A DNA stretch of 37,081 bases from an uncultured Clostridia bacterium (GTDB lineage Bacteria > Bacillota > Clostridia > Christensenellales > Borkfalkiaceae), in the NCBI GenBank assembly GCA_947572415.1, contig CANPBT010000014.1, forward strand, positions 1 through 37,081. Reading direction: 5' to 3'. Of this stretch, positions 1 through 8,624 are shown in pieces. The translations under genes were made by a program, and so were the position numbers. Under the pieces are notes generated by a model. That model worked only from the letters and a program-made list of their open reading frames with translations, was not told the DNA's origin and made no database searches. Numbering within the stretch: the first letter of the stretch is position 1; every line of letters begins with the position of its first letter.

Positions 1-74
1 CGCACTTTTTTATTTACTTTTTGCCTTATATAATATATAATTAAAATCGTATAATTATAATTACGGCTAAACGT

Positions 75-1082
75 ATGGTACAAAAGAATAACAAGCTTTC
101 TAAAAAAGCAATTGCTGCGGTGGTTATAGCCGCTGCAACGGCAGTCGCGGTAATCGCGCTGTTAATAACGAATATTTTCATACCCGTAAAGTATCTTTCA
201 AGTTATACCGTGCTTAATAACAAGGGGGCGAAAGACGGCGTTATGCGCGTAGGGTTTTTAGACGTAGGCTTCGGCGACTGCACGGTGGTGGAGCTGCCCG
301 ACGGTAAAAATATGCTTATCGACGGCGGCAACGGCAGAACGGTCAACACCTCACGCATTTTAAAATACCTAAACCGCCGCAACATAGATACCGTCGATTA
401 TCTTGTCTGTTCGTCGGTCAACCCAGAGCACTGCGGCGGGCTTGCTGAAATAATCAGATACAAAAAAATCAAAACCGTTTACGCGCCGTACTGTTTAAAC
501 AAATATATAACAGACGAATATCGCGAGTTTATTGACGAAGCGGATAAGTGCGGGGCGGAAATTAAAATCGCAGAATACGGTGCGGGCGAAAGCCTTTCGG
601 GTTACGATTGCTTTTTCAGGTTCTTGTCGCCGTCGGTGCACACTAATCCTCTGGGCGAATACGCCGATTTGAACGGTAACCCCACGGCGGAAACAAAAAG
701 CCTTTCCTCCGCCGTAATCTGGCTCGAATACTCGGGCGTAAGCTTTCTTCTTACGGGCGACGCAAACGGCGAAGCGCTTTCGCGCATCTGCCGCTCGTAT
801 AATATGGCGGGCGCTGATTATCCTGTAAATCTTGAAAGCTGCACAGTTTTAAAGCTTGCCGCCCACGGCGGCAAAACCTCTGGTTGCGCGGAAATTATCG
901 GCTTGGCAAAGCCCGGTTACGCCGTGCTTTCGGTCGGGGAAAACGGGTTCGGATATCCCGCCGTGCAAACGCTTTCCGTCGTTACGGGCGGGGTTGAAAA
1001 TTTTTACAGAACCGACGAATACGGCACGGTAATCGCGGAAATAAATAAAGACGGACTTACTGTCTGCGGAGATAAACGATGA
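75..1082 (+). CDS. Membrane-anchored ComEC/Rec2-type metallo-beta-lactamase-fold protein with degenerate metal site
   Basis: The protein has 335 residues. A hydrophobic segment at about residues 12-36 should anchor it in the membrane, with the rest outside. The body resembles the MBL domain found at the C-terminus of the DNA-uptake channel ComEC: DVGFGDC (63-69, normally DVGQGD), LIDGG (81-85), a CSSVNPEHCGG segment (112-122), LLTGD with D229, AHGG (263-266) and a late SVGENGFGYP. The ComEC competence channel itself is absent. Several usual ligands are changed: the expected H-x-D-x-D-H is S114-V-N116-P-E118-H119, and the HHGS motif is AHGG. The fold is clear, but hydrolase activity is doubtful. 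No Shine-Dalgarno is visible before ATG 75, and the upstream DNA is AT-rich with TATAAT-like boxes at 50-55 and 56-61. Its TGA overlaps the aroC ATG, so it is translated with the aro genes. Substrate unknown. Confidence 0.75.
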   Translation: MVQKNNKLSKKAIAAVVIAAATAVAVIALLITNIFIPVKYLSSYTVLNNKGAKDGVMRVGFLDVGFGDCTVVELPDGKNMLIDGGNGRTVNTSRILKYLNRRNIDTVDYLVCSSVNPEHCGGLAEIIRYKKIKTVYAPYCLNKYITDEYREFIDEADKCGAEIKIAEYGAGESLSGYDCFFRFLSPSVHTNPLGEYADLNGNPTAETKSLSSAVIWLEYSGVSFLLTGDANGEALSRICRSYNMAGADYPVNLESCTVLKLAAHGGKTSGCAEIIGLAKPGYAVLSVGENGFGYPAVQTLSVVTGGVENFYRTDEYGTVIAEINKDGLTVCGDKR

Positions 1083-2209
1083 AACTTGTTACTGCGGGCG
1101 AATCGCACGGCAAAGCCCTTATCGGCATAATAGAGGGGTTGCCATCGAACCTTAAAATAGATGCCGGCGAAATCAATCGTTACCTTGCTCTCCGCCAGAG
1201 CGGATACGGCAGGGGCGACAGACAGAAAATCGAGCGCGATAGCGTTGAAATTATAAGCGGGGTCAGAAATTTTTTAACGCTCGGCAGCCCGCTGGCGTTT
1301 TCGGTAATTAACTCGGATTATAAAAACTGGCAAAGCATAATGTCGCCGGAAAGCTGCGACGTGAACGCGCGCACGCTTACGAAGGTGCGCCCCGGTCATG
1401 CCGACCTTACGGGCATAATCAAGTACGACCAGACCGACGCTCGCAACGTGCTCGAACGGGCTAGCGCGCGCGAAACGGCGGCGCGCGTTGTCGCGGGCAC
1501 GATAGCGAGGCAGTACCTCGCCGCGCTCGGCGTGAAGATTTCGGGCTATGTAAAGAGCGTGTGCGGGCTTGCGGACGGCGCGGAGTATGCCTTCGGGCAG
1601 CTCGAAGAAGCAAAAAAACAGCCATTGTTTATGCTCGACGAAGAGGTTCAGAAGCAGGCAATCGAAAAGATAGACGCGCTCAAAGCCGCGGGCGACACGG
1701 CGGGCGGCGTAATAGAAATTCGCGTAAAGGGGCTTAAAAGCGGGTTCGGCAGCTGTATGCAGTATTCGACCAAGCTCGACGCGCTTCTGTGCGCGGCAAT
1801 GATGAGCGTTCAGGCGATAAAGGGCGTAGAGGTCGGCGCGGGCTTTGCCTCTGCGGATTTGGCGGGAAGCCGCGTTCACGACGAAATTTTTTACGACGGA
1901 AACAGATTTTTCCGCAAAACAAACAACGCGGGTGGGATAGAGGGAGGAATGTCGAACGGCGAAGAGATAGTCCTCCGCGCGGCTATGAAACCTATACCCA
2001 CGCTTATGAAAGGGCTGAAAACGGTGGATTATTCGACCAAAGAACCCGCCGTTGCGGCGGCGGAGCGCAGCGACGTTTCGGCGGTATGCGCGGCGGAAAT
2101 AGTGCTCGAAAGCGCGGTGGCGTTCGCGCTGGCGGAGGTTGTTTCGGCGCGGCTCGGCGGCGACAATATGCGCGAGGTCAGAGAAAGATACCGCGCTTTG
2201 AAGGGCTGA
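1079..2209 (+). CDS. aroC: Chorismate synthase
   Basis: This enzyme catalyses the last shikimate-pathway step, the FMN-dependent elimination of phosphate from EPSP to give chorismate in the cytosol. The 376 residues match the usual family length (350-390). The signature GESHG lies at residues 7-11 with catalytic His10, followed by RQSGYGRGDRQ, the RPGHADLTG segment carrying the second conserved His, and an ARETAARVVAG stretch. The late GGIEGGMSNGE motif is also present. The ATG overlaps the TGA of the upstream gene (ATGA), and aroB starts 2 nt after the stop, so the gene sits inside a translationally coupled operon. No flavin reductase is encoded next to it, so reduced FMN must come from elsewhere. 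Identification is secure. Confidence 0.97.
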   Translation: MKLVTAGESHGKALIGIIEGLPSNLKIDAGEINRYLALRQSGYGRGDRQKIERDSVEIISGVRNFLTLGSPLAFSVINSDYKNWQSIMSPESCDVNARTLTKVRPGHADLTGIIKYDQTDARNVLERASARETAARVVAGTIARQYLAALGVKISGYVKSVCGLADGAEYAFGQLEEAKKQPLFMLDEEVQKQAIEKIDALKAAGDTAGGVIEIRVKGLKSGFGSCMQYSTKLDALLCAAMMSVQAIKGVEVGAGFASADLAGSRVHDEIFYDGNRFFRKTNNAGGIEGGMSNGEEIVLRAAMKPIPTLMKGLKTVDYSTKEPAVAAAERSDVSAVCAAEIVLESAVAFALAEVVSARLGGDNMREVRERYRALKG

Positions 2210-2211
2210 CT

Positions 2212-3273
2212 ATGACGGAAATTGTTTTGAATACCCAAACGGGTACAAGCCGTATACACTGCGGCGAGGGCGCGTTCGCAAAATATGCCCGACAGCTGAA
2301 GGGCGGAAAAAATTTCGTCGTTACGGATACAAACGTATTCGCGCTGTATAAAGACGCGATATTTTCGGCTTTCGGCGACGACGTGGATATAAAAATTCTG
2401 CCAGCTGGCGAAAGGAGCAAAACTTACGGCAACCTTATTTCGATTATCGGCGAGATGGCTCGGGCAGGTATCACGCGCGACTGTACGGTAATCGCTTTCG
2501 GCGGCGGGGTCGTAGGCGATATCGCGGGGCTTGCGGCGTGCCTGTACATGCGCGGGCTTCGGCTTGTACAGATACCAACTACCTTGCTTGCGCAGGTCGA
2601 CAGCTCGGTAGGCGGCAAAACCGCGGTCGATTTCGGAAAGGTGAAAAACCTTATAGGCGCTTTTTATCAGCCTGCGGAGGTTATTGCAGACCCCGTGTTT
2701 TTAAAGACTTTGCCCGCGCGCGAAATACGCTGCGGACTCGGCGAAATTATCAAATACGGAGCGCTCGACGGAGGAATATACCAAAAGCTTTCGGCGGCGG
2801 AAAATATTTTCGATTTGAATTTCCTTGGCAAAATCACGGCCGATTGCATACGCTGTAAAGCCGACGTTGTCGAAAAGGACGAGCGCGAAACTTCGGGGCT
2901 CAGAAAGACTTTGAACCTCGGGCACACCACGGGGCACGCCTTCGAGCTGTTTTATAAACGCAAATCGCACGGCGAATTCGTGCTTATCGGCGCGTATTAC
3001 GAGCTGTTCATAGCTAAAAAAAAGGAGCTTGTTTCCGACGAATACCGCGACGGGCTTATCAAGCTTATTAATTCGGTCGTCAAAGTCCCGTCTTATAAAA
3101 ATACCGTGGAAGCGGCAAAATTCGCAAAGCTTGACAAAAAGAACGCCGCCGACGGTAAAATAACTTTAATCGTGCCCGCAAGCGAGGGCAGGTGCGCCGA
3201 AATCAAGCTCGGCTTCGAGGAGTACGCGGCTTATCTGTCGGATTGCGCAAAGTCGCTTGAAAAGAAATTATGA
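2212..3273 (+). CDS. aroB: 3-dehydroquinate synthase
   Basis: This enzyme converts DAHP to 3-dehydroquinate, using NAD+ and a divalent metal. The protein is 353 residues if it starts at ATG 2212 (MTEIVLNTQT), 2 nt after the aroC stop. The open frame runs 141 codons further upstream, but that part lies wholly inside aroC in another frame and is arginine/glycine-rich nonsense. Visible motifs are PAGERSKTYGN, the NAD-binding GGGVVGDIAGLAA, PTTLLAQVDSSVGGKTAVD, NLIGAFYQP, the metal ligand region GLGEIIKYG and NLGHTTGHAFE with its metal-binding histidines. The family is normally 340-370 residues. The stop overlaps the aroE start by 4 nt. Confidence 0.97.
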   Translation: MTEIVLNTQTGTSRIHCGEGAFAKYARQLKGGKNFVVTDTNVFALYKDAIFSAFGDDVDIKILPAGERSKTYGNLISIIGEMARAGITRDCTVIAFGGGVVGDIAGLAACLYMRGLRLVQIPTTLLAQVDSSVGGKTAVDFGKVKNLIGAFYQPAEVIADPVFLKTLPAREIRCGLGEIIKYGALDGGIYQKLSAAENIFDLNFLGKITADCIRCKADVVEKDERETSGLRKTLNLGHTTGHAFELFYKRKSHGEFVLIGAYYELFIAKKKELVSDEYRDGLIKLINSVVKVPSYKNTVEAAKFAKLDKKNAADGKITLIVPASEGRCAEIKLGFEEYAAYLSDCAKSLEKKL

Positions 3274-4073
3274 AAACTTTCAGATTCGCCGTAATCGGCA
3301 AGGACGTGTCTAAATCGGACAGCCCCGCAATACATTCGTTTATCGCGAAAAACGCGGGCAGACAGATAACCTACGATAAGCTCAGCATTCCCGAAGAAAA
3401 TTTCGGGCAATTTGCAAATAAACTTTTTGCCGAATACGACGGCTTTAACGTGACTATTCCGTTTAAGCTCGAAATTATCCCGTACCTTAAAGAGCTTAAA
3501 GGCGACGCGCGGATTTTCGGCGCTGTCAACACCGTTAAAAGCGCGGAAAGAGAGGGCTACAATACCGATGGCGCGGGGTTTTCGCTTATGCTTAAAAACT
3601 CGGGCATGGCGATAAACTCCGGGCGCGTGCTTCTGCTCGGCGCGGGCGGCGCAGGCAGGAGCGCGGCGAAAATGCTTAAAGACGGCGGCGCGGAAGTGGA
3701 TATTTACGACCGCCATTTTGCAAAGGCGGAGGGGGTCGCGAGTGAGTTCGGCGTTAATGCGATTTCGGTTACCGAGGCAAAGCCGTACGATATAATAATA
3801 AACGCGACGGGTATCGGCATGCACAAAACAGAGGGGCTTTCGCCCGTGGATAAGGATGTTTTAAGTATGTGCGACGTTGCGGTAGATTTAATATACGCGC
3901 CCGAAAAAAGCGCGTTTTTGCAAATTGCTGAAGGGCTCGGCAAAAAAACGCTCAACGGAAAAGCAATGCTCTTCTATCAGGCGTATTACGCGCAGTGCAT
4001 ATTTTTCGGCGACGAGCCCGACGAGGACAGGGCAAAGCTGCTTTTCGAAAAGTTTAAGGAGGAAAACCTGTGA
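3270..4073 (+). CDS. aroE: Shikimate dehydrogenase
   Basis: This enzyme reduces 3-dehydroshikimate to shikimate with NADPH. The protein has 267 residues, a normal length for AroE. The N-terminal substrate domain shows SKSDSPAIHSF (shikimate-binding serines) and FNVTIPFK, whose lysine is the catalytic Lys, with NTDGAGF carrying the paired Asp. The Rossmann domain begins at LLGAGGAGRSAA, and INATGIGM and LNGKAMLFYQAYYAQ complete the family pattern. The first S-x-S-x-S-P-x-x-H-N motif ends in HS rather than HN, a mild variation. ATG 3270 overlaps the aroB TGA (ATGA), and its own TGA overlaps the GTG of aroQ. Confidence 0.95.
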   Translation: MKTFRFAVIGKDVSKSDSPAIHSFIAKNAGRQITYDKLSIPEENFGQFANKLFAEYDGFNVTIPFKLEIIPYLKELKGDARIFGAVNTVKSAEREGYNTDGAGFSLMLKNSGMAINSGRVLLLGAGGAGRSAAKMLKDGGAEVDIYDRHFAKAEGVASEFGVNAISVTEAKPYDIIINATGIGMHKTEGLSPVDKDVLSMCDVAVDLIYAPEKSAFLQIAEGLGKKTLNGKAMLFYQAYYAQCIFFGDEPDEDRAKLLFEKFKEENL

Positions 4074-4489
4074 AATTTTTGTTTATAAACGGCGTCAATC
4101 TCAATATGACGGGAGTAAGGGAAAAGGGGGTTTACGGAACGCAGACTCTCGACGAAATCAACCTTGAAATAGCCGCGCATTTCAAAGGCGACAGGTGCGA
4201 ATTTTTCCAAAGCAACATAGAGGGGGAAATCTGCACTCAAATTCAAAACGCGTGGGAAGAGGGCTTTGACGGCGTAATTTTAAATGCCGGCGCGTTCACT
4301 CATTACAGTTACGCCATACGCGACGCAATTGCTTCCGTATCCGTTCCCGTGGTGGAAGTGCATATGTCCAACGTTCATTCGCGTGAAGAATTCAGGCACA
4401 AGTCCGTTTTATCCGAAGTATGCAGGGGCGTAATATGCGGCTTCGGCAAAAACAGCTACATACTCGCGGCTGAAAGCTTTAAGCTATGA
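4070..4489 (+). CDS. aroQ: Type II 3-dehydroquinate dehydratase
   Basis: This enzyme dehydrates 3-dehydroquinate to 3-dehydroshikimate by the type II (dodecameric, non-Schiff-base) mechanism. The 139 residues fit the family (140-150). Motifs in order are INGVNLNMTGVREKGVYG, with the catalytic Arg and Tyr of the lid; FQSNIEGE; ILNAGAFTHYSYAIRDA; the catalytic His in VEVHMSN; and SREEFRHKS. Two positions differ from the common consensus: NGVNLN instead of NGPNLN, and SNIEGE instead of SNHEGE. The key Arg, Tyr and catalytic His remain. The start is GTG 4070, chosen because an AAGGAGG Shine-Dalgarno lies just upstream (about 4056-4062) and the GTGA overlap with aroE matches the operon pattern. 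Confidence 0.95.
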   Translation: MKFLFINGVNLNMTGVREKGVYGTQTLDEINLEIAAHFKGDRCEFFQSNIEGEICTQIQNAWEEGFDGVILNAGAFTHYSYAIRDAIASVSVPVVEVHMSNVHSREEFRHKSVLSEVCRGVICGFGKNSYILAAESFKL

Positions 4490-4977
4490 ATATAATTCTT
4501 ATAGGTATGCCCGCCAGCGGGAAAACTACGGTTGCAGGTGTTTTCGCCGCGCGCGGTAAAAAGGTTTACGATACCGACGCCGAAATCGTTAATAAGTACG
4601 GTGAAATTTCCGCTATTTTCGAAAATTTCGGCGAAGGATATTTCAGAGAGTTGGAAACGGAAACCGTGCGCGCGCTTTCGGGGCTTGACGGCGTGGTTAT
4701 CGCCACGGGCGGCGGCTGCGTTCTGCGCGCCGAAAACGTAAGGCTTTTAAAATCGAAAGGAAAAATAATTTATTTAAAAACCCGCCCCGAAACGCTTTTA
4801 AGGCGCGTCGGTGCGGGTAGCGGCAGACCGCTATTGAGCGGCGACGCAGAGGGTAAGCTTTTCAGGCTTTATGCAGAACGCGCGCCCGTTTACGAAGTCG
4901 CGGCGGATTTTACCGTTGAAACCGACGGGCTTTCGCCCGAAAAAATTGCCGACAAAATTACGGAGATACTGAGATGA
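4486..4977 (+). CDS. aroK: Shikimate kinase
   Basis: This enzyme phosphorylates shikimate with ATP. The protein has 163 residues, normal for AroK/AroL. The P-loop is GMPASGKTT near the N-terminus. DTD (shikimate-binding Asp) follows in VYDTDAEIV, YFRELE carries the substrate Arg, IATGGGCVLR is the Walker-B-like glycine motif, and GSGRPLL is the lid arginine. A second short frame inside the gene is a shadow. ATG overlaps the aroQ stop and TGA overlaps the next start, continuing the coupled operon. EPSP synthase (aroA), which acts on the product, is not in this window. Confidence 0.95.
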   Translation: MNIILIGMPASGKTTVAGVFAARGKKVYDTDAEIVNKYGEISAIFENFGEGYFRELETETVRALSGLDGVVIATGGGCVLRAENVRLLKSKGKIIYLKTRPETLLRRVGAGSGRPLLSGDAEGKLFRLYAERAPVYEVAADFTVETDGLSPEKIADKITEILR

Positions 4978-5699
4978 AAACCGCATTGATTACGGGTGGA
5001 ACAAAGGGCATAGGCAAAGCAATCGCGCTTGAATTTTTAAAGCAGGGCTACGAAGTGGTTTTAAATTACCATTCGGACGAACAGTCCGCGCTTGCAACCC
5101 AGGAGGAATTCAATATGCTCGGCTACTGCCCCGTGCTTATGCGCGCGGACGTATCCGACGCGACCGAGGTTAACCAGATGTTCAGGGAGTTTTTCGGTAT
5201 ATACGATAAGCTCGACGTGCTCGTGAACAACGCGGGTATTTCGCTTGTAAGGGTATTGCAGGAAACTTCGCAAAGCGAATGGGACAAACTGTTTGCCGTC
5301 AACGTAAAGGGCACGTTTTTATGCTGCCGCGCGGTCGCCGACAGAATGATAGGCAACGGAGGCGGGTGTATTATAAATATTTCTTCTGTCTGGGGCGAAG
5401 TAGGCGCAAGCTGCGAGGTTGCGTATTCCGCGACGAAGGGCGCGGTCATAGCTTTTACCAAGGCGCTTTCAAAGGAGCTCGCTCCGTCGAAGGTGCGCGT
5501 AAACTGCGTATCGCCCGGAGTTATCGACACAGAAATGAATTCCCACCTCACCGGCGAAGAAATCGAGCAGCTAATCGCCGAAATCCCCGCGGGGCGGATA
5601 GGCTACCCCGAGGACGTCGCAAAAGCCTGCGCGTACCTTGCCGAAGCGGATTACGTCACCGGCGAAGTGCTGTCCGTCGGGGGCGGATTTGCAAAATAG
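4974..5699 (+). CDS. SDR-family reductase, FabG/YmfI-like (candidate EF-P 5-aminopentanone reductase)
   Basis: This is a classical short-chain dehydrogenase of 241 residues. It shows the NADPH-binding TGGTKGIGKA (about 8-17), NNAGI, the catalytic serine in NISSVWG, and the YSATK catalytic Tyr/Lys pair. It would most simply be named FabG. However, the stretch SSVWGEVGASCEVAYS is, from memory, typical of YmfI, the reductase that finishes the 5-aminopentanol modification of elongation factor P in Bacillus subtilis. That makes YmfI the better guess, though no EF-P gene is present to support it. The gene is the last of the aro operon (ATGA overlap with aroK) and is followed by 71 nt of non-coding AT-rich DNA. 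Family is certain; substrate is inferred. Confidence 0.85.
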   Translation: MKTALITGGTKGIGKAIALEFLKQGYEVVLNYHSDEQSALATQEEFNMLGYCPVLMRADVSDATEVNQMFREFFGIYDKLDVLVNNAGISLVRVLQETSQSEWDKLFAVNVKGTFLCCRAVADRMIGNGGGCIINISSVWGEVGASCEVAYSATKGAVIAFTKALSKELAPSKVRVNCVSPGVIDTEMNSHLTGEEIEQLIAEIPAGRIGYPEDVAKACAYLAEADYVTGEVLSVGGGFAK

Positions 5700-5770
5700 C
5701 CGCCGCGCGGATAAAATGTAAAATTTTGTACAAAAAAAGGAAATTCACATTTTTTTTTGTATAGTTAATT

Positions 5771-6799
5771 ATGATGAGTAATATTTTGTCATTAAAACAA
5801 AAGACGTTCGCAATAGAAAGTCGGTTTTTGTCTCCGTTTGCGGCAAAGTCGGAGGCTACGCGCGGCAGGCTCAAAGAAGAGCCGCCCTGCGCCATGCGTA
5901 CCGACTACCAGCGCGACAGGGACAGGCTTATTTATTGCAAGGCGTTCAGGCGGCTCAAAAACAAAACGCAGGTGTTCTTTTCGCCGGAGGGCGACCATTA
6001 CGTGACAAGGCTTACTCACACGCTCGACGTCGCGCAGATAGCGCGCAGCATAGCGCGCGCGCTTTCACTGAACGAGGACCTTGCTGAAGCGATTGCGCTC
6101 GGGCACGATCTGGGGCACACCCCGTTCGGGCACAGCGGCGAAAGGATACTCAATAAGCTGTCGCCGACCGGTTTCAAGCACAACGAGCAGTCGCTTCGCG
6201 TTGTCGACGTGCTCGAAAAGGACGGCAAGGGGCTGAATTTAACTTTCGAGGTGCGCGACGGCATAGTAAACCATAAAAAGAGCGGCAACCCTTCCACGTT
6301 GGAGGGCAAAAGCGTTTCTTTTGCCGACAGAATAGCTTACATAAACCACGACCTCGACGACGCGGTGCGCGCAGGTATACTTAAACTTTCCGACGTGCCG
6401 AAAGATATTATAGCTACCCTCGGCTCGACTTCGCGTGAAAGGATAAACACCGCGATATCTTCTATATACGAAAATTCTTCCGGTAAGGACGATATAAAAA
6501 TGGACGCCGCCGTGGAAGCGGCAAGCGAAAAGCTTCGCGCCTTTATGTTCGAAAGAGTATACCTTACTGACTCCGCCAAGGGCGAGGAGCAAAAGGCGGA
6601 GCGTATGCTCTCGGCAATGTACGCCCACTTTATGTCCCGCCCTGAGGAACTGCCCGAAACTTATATATATTTACTCGAAGTCTACCCGCGCGAGCAGGTT
6701 GTCTGCGATTATTTGTCTTCTATGACCGACCGTTACGCGATATATATGTTCGATAATATTTTCATACCCAAGGGCTGGACTTTTATCGACGAAAAGTAA
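5771..6799 (+). CDS. dgt: dGTPase-like HD-domain deoxynucleoside triphosphate triphosphohydrolase
   Basis: The family hydrolyses dNTPs to deoxynucleosides and triphosphate. The protein has 342 residues, the short Gram-positive form. The signature is YCKAFRRLKNKTQVF (about 55-69), then EGDHYVTRLTHTLDVA with metal ligand H83, and GHDLGHTPFGH with the HD pair at 112-113. The C-terminal half is helical. ATG 5771 and 5774 are both possible starts. No Shine-Dalgarno is visible, and a TATAGT box ends only 5 nt before the first ATG, which hints at a very short leader. It stands just upstream of dnaG, as is common in Clostridia, linking dNTP control with replication. Nucleotide preference cannot be read from the sequence. 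Confidence 0.92.
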   Translation: MMSNILSLKQKTFAIESRFLSPFAAKSEATRGRLKEEPPCAMRTDYQRDRDRLIYCKAFRRLKNKTQVFFSPEGDHYVTRLTHTLDVAQIARSIARALSLNEDLAEAIALGHDLGHTPFGHSGERILNKLSPTGFKHNEQSLRVVDVLEKDGKGLNLTFEVRDGIVNHKKSGNPSTLEGKSVSFADRIAYINHDLDDAVRAGILKLSDVPKDIIATLGSTSRERINTAISSIYENSSGKDDIKMDAAVEAASEKLRAFMFERVYLTDSAKGEEQKAERMLSAMYAHFMSRPEELPETYIYLLEVYPREQVVCDYLSSMTDRYAIYMFDNIFIPKGWTFIDEK

Positions 6800-6839
6800 A
6801 CACGGCTTATATGCAGCGCGGTTTTTTATAAAATAACTT

Positions 6840-8624
6840 ATGTCGACTCCGTTACAAGAGTTTTTAATAACTTTAAAGGAAAAACTTAATATAGTGGAGG
6901 TTGCTTCCGGTTATATCACTCTTGAAAGGCGTGGGGGCAGCCACTGGGCGTGTTGTCCGTTTCACCATGAAAAAACCCCGTCGTTTTCCATAAACGAAGC
7001 CGACCAGTATTATCACTGTTTCGGCTGCGGCGAATCCGGCGACGTGATAAAATTCGTCCGCGAAATGGAAAATATCGACTTTATGGACGCTGTGAAAATT
7101 CTTGCCGAACGCGCGGGGCTGCAAATGCCGCAGACGGGCTTCGATAACCAGAAAACTGCGGAGCTTAAAAGAAAGCGCGACAGTCTTTTGAAAATTATGA
7201 ACGATTGCGCGCACTTCTACCTGAACAACCTCAATTCGGGCAAGGCGGAGGAGCACGTAAATTACATATTGAAGCGGCGTATTCCGTCGAATATAGTGCG
7301 TACTTTCGGGCTGGGCGCAAGCCTCAATTTCCACGATTTGCCCAAATATCTCTTATCCCGCGGGTATTCGCGGCAGGACGTTATCGACAGCGGCGCCGTT
7401 AACGAGTCGGACGGCAGACTTACCGACGCGCAGGCGGGCAGGCTCGTCTATCCCGTTATAAACGCAATGGACGAGGTGGTTGCGTTCGGCGGCAGAGTGC
7501 TGAAAAAGACCGACTTTGCAAAATACAAAAACACGAAAGAAACGCTTATTTTCAATAAAAGTAAGACGCTTTACAATATAAACCTTTTAAAAAAGCTCAG
7601 AAAGACCCAAACTATAAAGGAAGTTATTATGGTTGAGGGGTATATGGATACCATTTCCCTCTATCAGGCTGGTTTTAAAAACGTGGTTGCGAGTATGGGC
7701 ACTTCGCTCACGCAGGAGCAGGCGCGGCTTATAAAGCGTTATACCGATACCGTGCTTATAAGCTACGACGGCGACGGCGCGGGGCAGAAAGCGAATATGC
7801 GCGGGCTTGAAATTCTGAAAGGCGAGGGGATAAACGTAAAAGTCGTGCCCCTTCCCGACGGGCTCGACCCGGACGACGTAATCAAGCAGTTCGGCGCGGA
7901 GGGGTACCGCAAGTGCCTTGACGAAGCCATGCCGCTTATCGACTACAAGATTTCCGTGCTCGAACGCGGCTTCGATTTGTCTAAAACCGAGGACAAGCGT
8001 AAATTCATATCGGAAGCGATAAAGATAGTCCGCACCGCCGACAGCGCGGCGGAGCAGGAAGACCTTTTAAAACAGCTTCGCGACAAGACGGGCATAACCT
8101 ACGAATCATTGAGCCGCGATTTGAATTCAGTCCCGAAAATTCAGCCTGAGGAAAGGCCGAAACATATAAGGCGGGATACCTCCAACGCTACGACAAAGGC
8201 TTCGCGCTTCGTTATAGCGGCGTATCTTTTCGGCGCAAAGTTCGCCGAAGAACAATTATCTGAAATCCCGTTCTGCTCGGAAGTTCATACGATTATAGCA
8301 AAATATCTGATATCGAAACGGCTTCTCGAAGAGCGGGTACAGCCGGCTGAGCTTTTCGAGTTCTTCGACGAAAACACCGCGGAATACGAAGAGCTGTGCC
8401 GTATCCTCGATTACAGCGACGGCGACGCGTTTTCGGGCGCGGTTGCCGAAAAATATTTCAAGGACTGCGTGACTAAATTGAAGCTTTACGACACGGACAA
8501 GCAGATTGCCGCGCTTACCGCAGAAATAGAGGCCGAAACGGCAAACGACAAACGTAAAATTCTTGCATTCAGATTGCAGAAATTAATAAAACAAAAGGAA
8601 AAATTAAAGAGCGGAGATAAGTAA
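6840..8624 (+). CDS. dnaG: DNA primase
   Basis: The enzyme makes RNA primers at the replication fork. The 594 residues are normal. An N-terminal CHC2 zinc finger has C39, H42, C60 and C63 ([11 protein letters not shown] and YHCFGCG). The RNA-polymerase domain contains [10 protein letters not shown], the TOPRIM glutamate, and the metal-binding ISYDGDGAG. The C-terminal part, past about residue 450, is the divergent helicase-binding helical bundle. The stop TAA shares one base with the rpoD ATG (TAATG), giving the classic dnaG-rpoD coupling. No Shine-Dalgarno precedes the ATG, and a TAAAAT box at 6829-6834 lies only 5 nt upstream of it. Confidence 0.97.
   Translation: MSTPLQEFLITLKEKLNIVEVASGYITLERRGGSHWACCPFHHEKTPSFSINEADQYYHCFGCGESGDVIKFVREMENIDFMDAVKILAERAGLQMPQTGFDNQKTAELKRKRDSLLKIMNDCAHFYLNNLNSGKAEEHVNYILKRRIPSNIVRTFGLGASLNFHDLPKYLLSRGYSRQDVIDSGAVNESDGRLTDAQAGRLVYPVINAMDEVVAFGGRVLKKTDFAKYKNTKETLIFNKSKTLYNINLLKKLRKTQTIKEVIMVEGYMDTISLYQAGFKNVVASMGTSLTQEQARLIKRYTDTVLISYDGDGAGQKANMRGLEILKGEGINVKVVPLPDGLDPDDVIKQFGAEGYRKCLDEAMPLIDYKISVLERGFDLSKTEDKRKFISEAIKIVRTADSAAEQEDLLKQLRDKTGITYESLSRDLNSVPKIQPEERPKHIRRDTSNATTKASRFVIAAYLFGAKFAEEQLSEIPFCSEVHTIIAKYLISKRLLEERVQPAELFEFFDENTAEYEELCRILDYSDGDAFSGAVAEKYFKDCVTKLKLYDTDKQIAALTAEIEAETANDKRKILAFRLQKLIKQKEKLKSGDK

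Noticed and set aside
1274..1879. 201-codon frame antisense to aroC
   Set aside because: It is a shadow of aroC with no recognisable domain.
1789..2211. 141-codon upstream extension of aroB
   Set aside because: It lies entirely within aroC in another frame, is Arg/Gly-rich, and AroB begins at ATG 2212 by motif alignment.
5279..5764. 161-codon frame overlapping the SDR gene
   Set aside because: It is an alternate frame of the SDR gene, Arg-rich, without homology; it ends in non-coding DNA.
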